From Desulfobacteraceae bacterium (GTDB taxonomy: Bacteria; Desulfobacterota; DSM-4660; Desulfatiglandales; Desulfatiglandaceae): a stretch of DNA of 64,000 nucleotides. The stretch spans positions 78,150-142,149 of the forward strand of contig JAUWMR010000002.1 in assembly GCA_030613055.1 (NCBI GenBank). Reading direction: 5' to 3'. The position numbers and the translations under genes were made by a program. Shown here piece after piece: positions 63,372 through 64,000 of this stretch; the stretch's first letter is position 1; each line of letters opens with the position of its first letter. The notes under the pieces are model-generated. The model was given only the letters and a program-made list of their open reading frames with translations. It had not been told where the DNA came from and ran no database searches.

Positions 63372-64000
63372 ATGATCCCTCGAGTAAAAGATTTTATGGA
63401 CCTGCTGGAAGAGATGGCTCCCATACAGTTGGCAGAGCCATGGGACAATCCCGGTCTCCAGGTCGGCTCTTATTCTCAGGAGATTAGAAAAATATTTGTC
63501 GCACTCGATGCGACTTTAAAGGCACTGAGGTCTGCTTGCAGGCAGGATGCTCAACTTCTGTTTACCCATCACCCTCTGATTTTCAAGCCACTATCCCGGC
63601 TTGACGTAGCAGTGCATCCCGCAAATGTTGTTTTTGAGGCAATAAAAAGCGGGATTTCCATAGTTGCCGCCCATACAAACTTAGATGTTGCAAAGGAAGG
63701 CATAAACCATATCTTAGCGGATCTTCTGGGGCTTCAAAATGTTGAAGTTCTGCAGGAAATAGGCGGTAACGAGGGTGCGGGATTAGGAAGGGTCGGAGAC
63801 TTACCTGAACCAAAGGAATTGTCTATTATAGTAAAGAAATTAAGGAGAATCCTTGGCGTTGAAAGACTAAAGGTTGTTGGCAAAGAGGATATGCGGATTG
63901 GCCGGATTGCAGTTGTGGGAGGAAGCGGCGGGGCCCTTGTATCCCTTGCCTGCGAAAAAAAGGCGGATCTTTTCATTACAGGGGATGTCGGTTATCATCA
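63372..64000 (+). CDS. Nif3-family dinuclear metal-centre protein, 3' end cut by the window
   Basis: The ATG at 63372 begins MIPRVKDFMDLLEEMAPIQLAEPWDNPGLQVG, of which AEPWDNPGLQVG is the Nif3/YbgI signature. FTHHPLIF and VAAHTNLDVAKEG are the metal-binding His/Asp blocks. About 209 codons are visible and the frame is open at the end. The function is debated (GTP cyclohydrolase-like fold, metal-dependent). It often lies next to rpoD/dnaG in deltaproteobacteria, as it does here. The MITE inserted 24 bp upstream may have altered its promoter. Confidence 0.93.
   Translation, partial: MIPRVKDFMDLLEEMAPIQLAEPWDNPGLQVGSYSQEIRKIFVALDATLKALRSACRQDAQLLFTHHPLIFKPLSRLDVAVHPANVVFEAIKSGISIVAAHTNLDVAKEGINHILADLLGLQNVEVLQEIGGNEGAGLGRVGDLPEPKELSIIVKKLRRILGVERLKVVGKEDMRIGRIAVVGGSGGALVSLACEKKADLFITGDVGYH

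Overview
The window reads as a chromosomal piece of a Gram-negative, probably motile bacterium of the Desulfobacterota (deltaproteobacteria, Desulfobacterales-like). This placement is an inference from gene style and order: queA-tgt-yajC-secD-secF, hisB...hisA-yqeY-mutS2...dnaG-rpoD, rplU-rpmA-obgE-proB-nadD-rsfS, a short argA-type acetyltransferase, many TPR proteins and several well-formed sigma-54 promoters. No rRNA, CRISPR array or complete insertion sequence is visible.

Region 1 (1-19.1 kb) is a surface-sugar and glycosylation island. A long minus-strand operon with mostly overlapping stop/start codons runs from a LegB-type dehydratase (18073-19059) through a nucleotidyltransferase, radical SAM enzyme, PLP aminotransferase, GNAT acetyltransferase, NeuB-type synthase, methyltransferase, WbqC protein, SpsF-type cytidylyltransferase, PseG/SpsG-type hydrolase and LmbE deacetylase. 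It continues to a second methyltransferase, a DUF115/Maf-like protein, an 869-residue SGNH/carrier/FkbM-like/TPR fusion and a 1316-residue protein with three glycosyltransferase domains. The genes fit synthesis, activation and transfer of a nonulosonic (sialic-acid-like) sugar, possibly onto flagellin.

Region 2 (19-28 kb) holds a soluble histidine kinase, several unrecognised proteins, a lytic transglycosylase, a DUF3135-like protein and a FecR-domain protein. I see four sigma-54 promoters with exact GG-N10-GC spacing (before the sugar operon, the kinase, the 361-aa protein at 20762 and the small gene at 26063). Two nearly identical 16-bp inverted repeats (TGTCA-N6-TGACA) lie 110-175 bp upstream of two of them, as activator sites would. 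One gene has a near-consensus sigma-28 (FliA) promoter. Together these suggest that the sugar island and its neighbours belong to a flagellar regulatory cascade.

Region 3 (28-49.5 kb) is mainly housekeeping: tatC and tatA/B, argA-like, SPOR protein, argS and alr on the minus strand; DUF2065, queA, tgt, yajC, secD, secF and TPR proteins on the plus strand; then M48 protease, rsfS, nadD, proB, obgE, rpmA, rplU and a transglutaminase-like secreted protein on the minus strand.

Region 4 (49.78-53.6 kb) is a small integrated island at a tRNA-Arg(CCT) gene, bounded by 48-bp direct repeats of the tRNA 3' part, with an integrase remnant beside the tRNA. It carries a NYN-domain nuclease-like gene, a highly structured non-coding RNA candidate, a proteasome-like Ntn-hydrolase with a translationally coupled small partner, a frameshifted gene and a two-helix membrane protein. 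This is the best candidate for an undescribed system.

Region 5 (53.8-64 kb) returns to core genes: tRNA-Ala, hisB, a lipoprotein, hisA, yqeY, mutS2, dnaG, rpoD, a CAT-anticodon tRNA and the start of a Nif3-family gene. Two copies of a 326-327-bp IS66-like non-autonomous element (24093-24418 and 63022-63348) lie in regions 2 and 5; the second has a perfect 8-bp target duplication.
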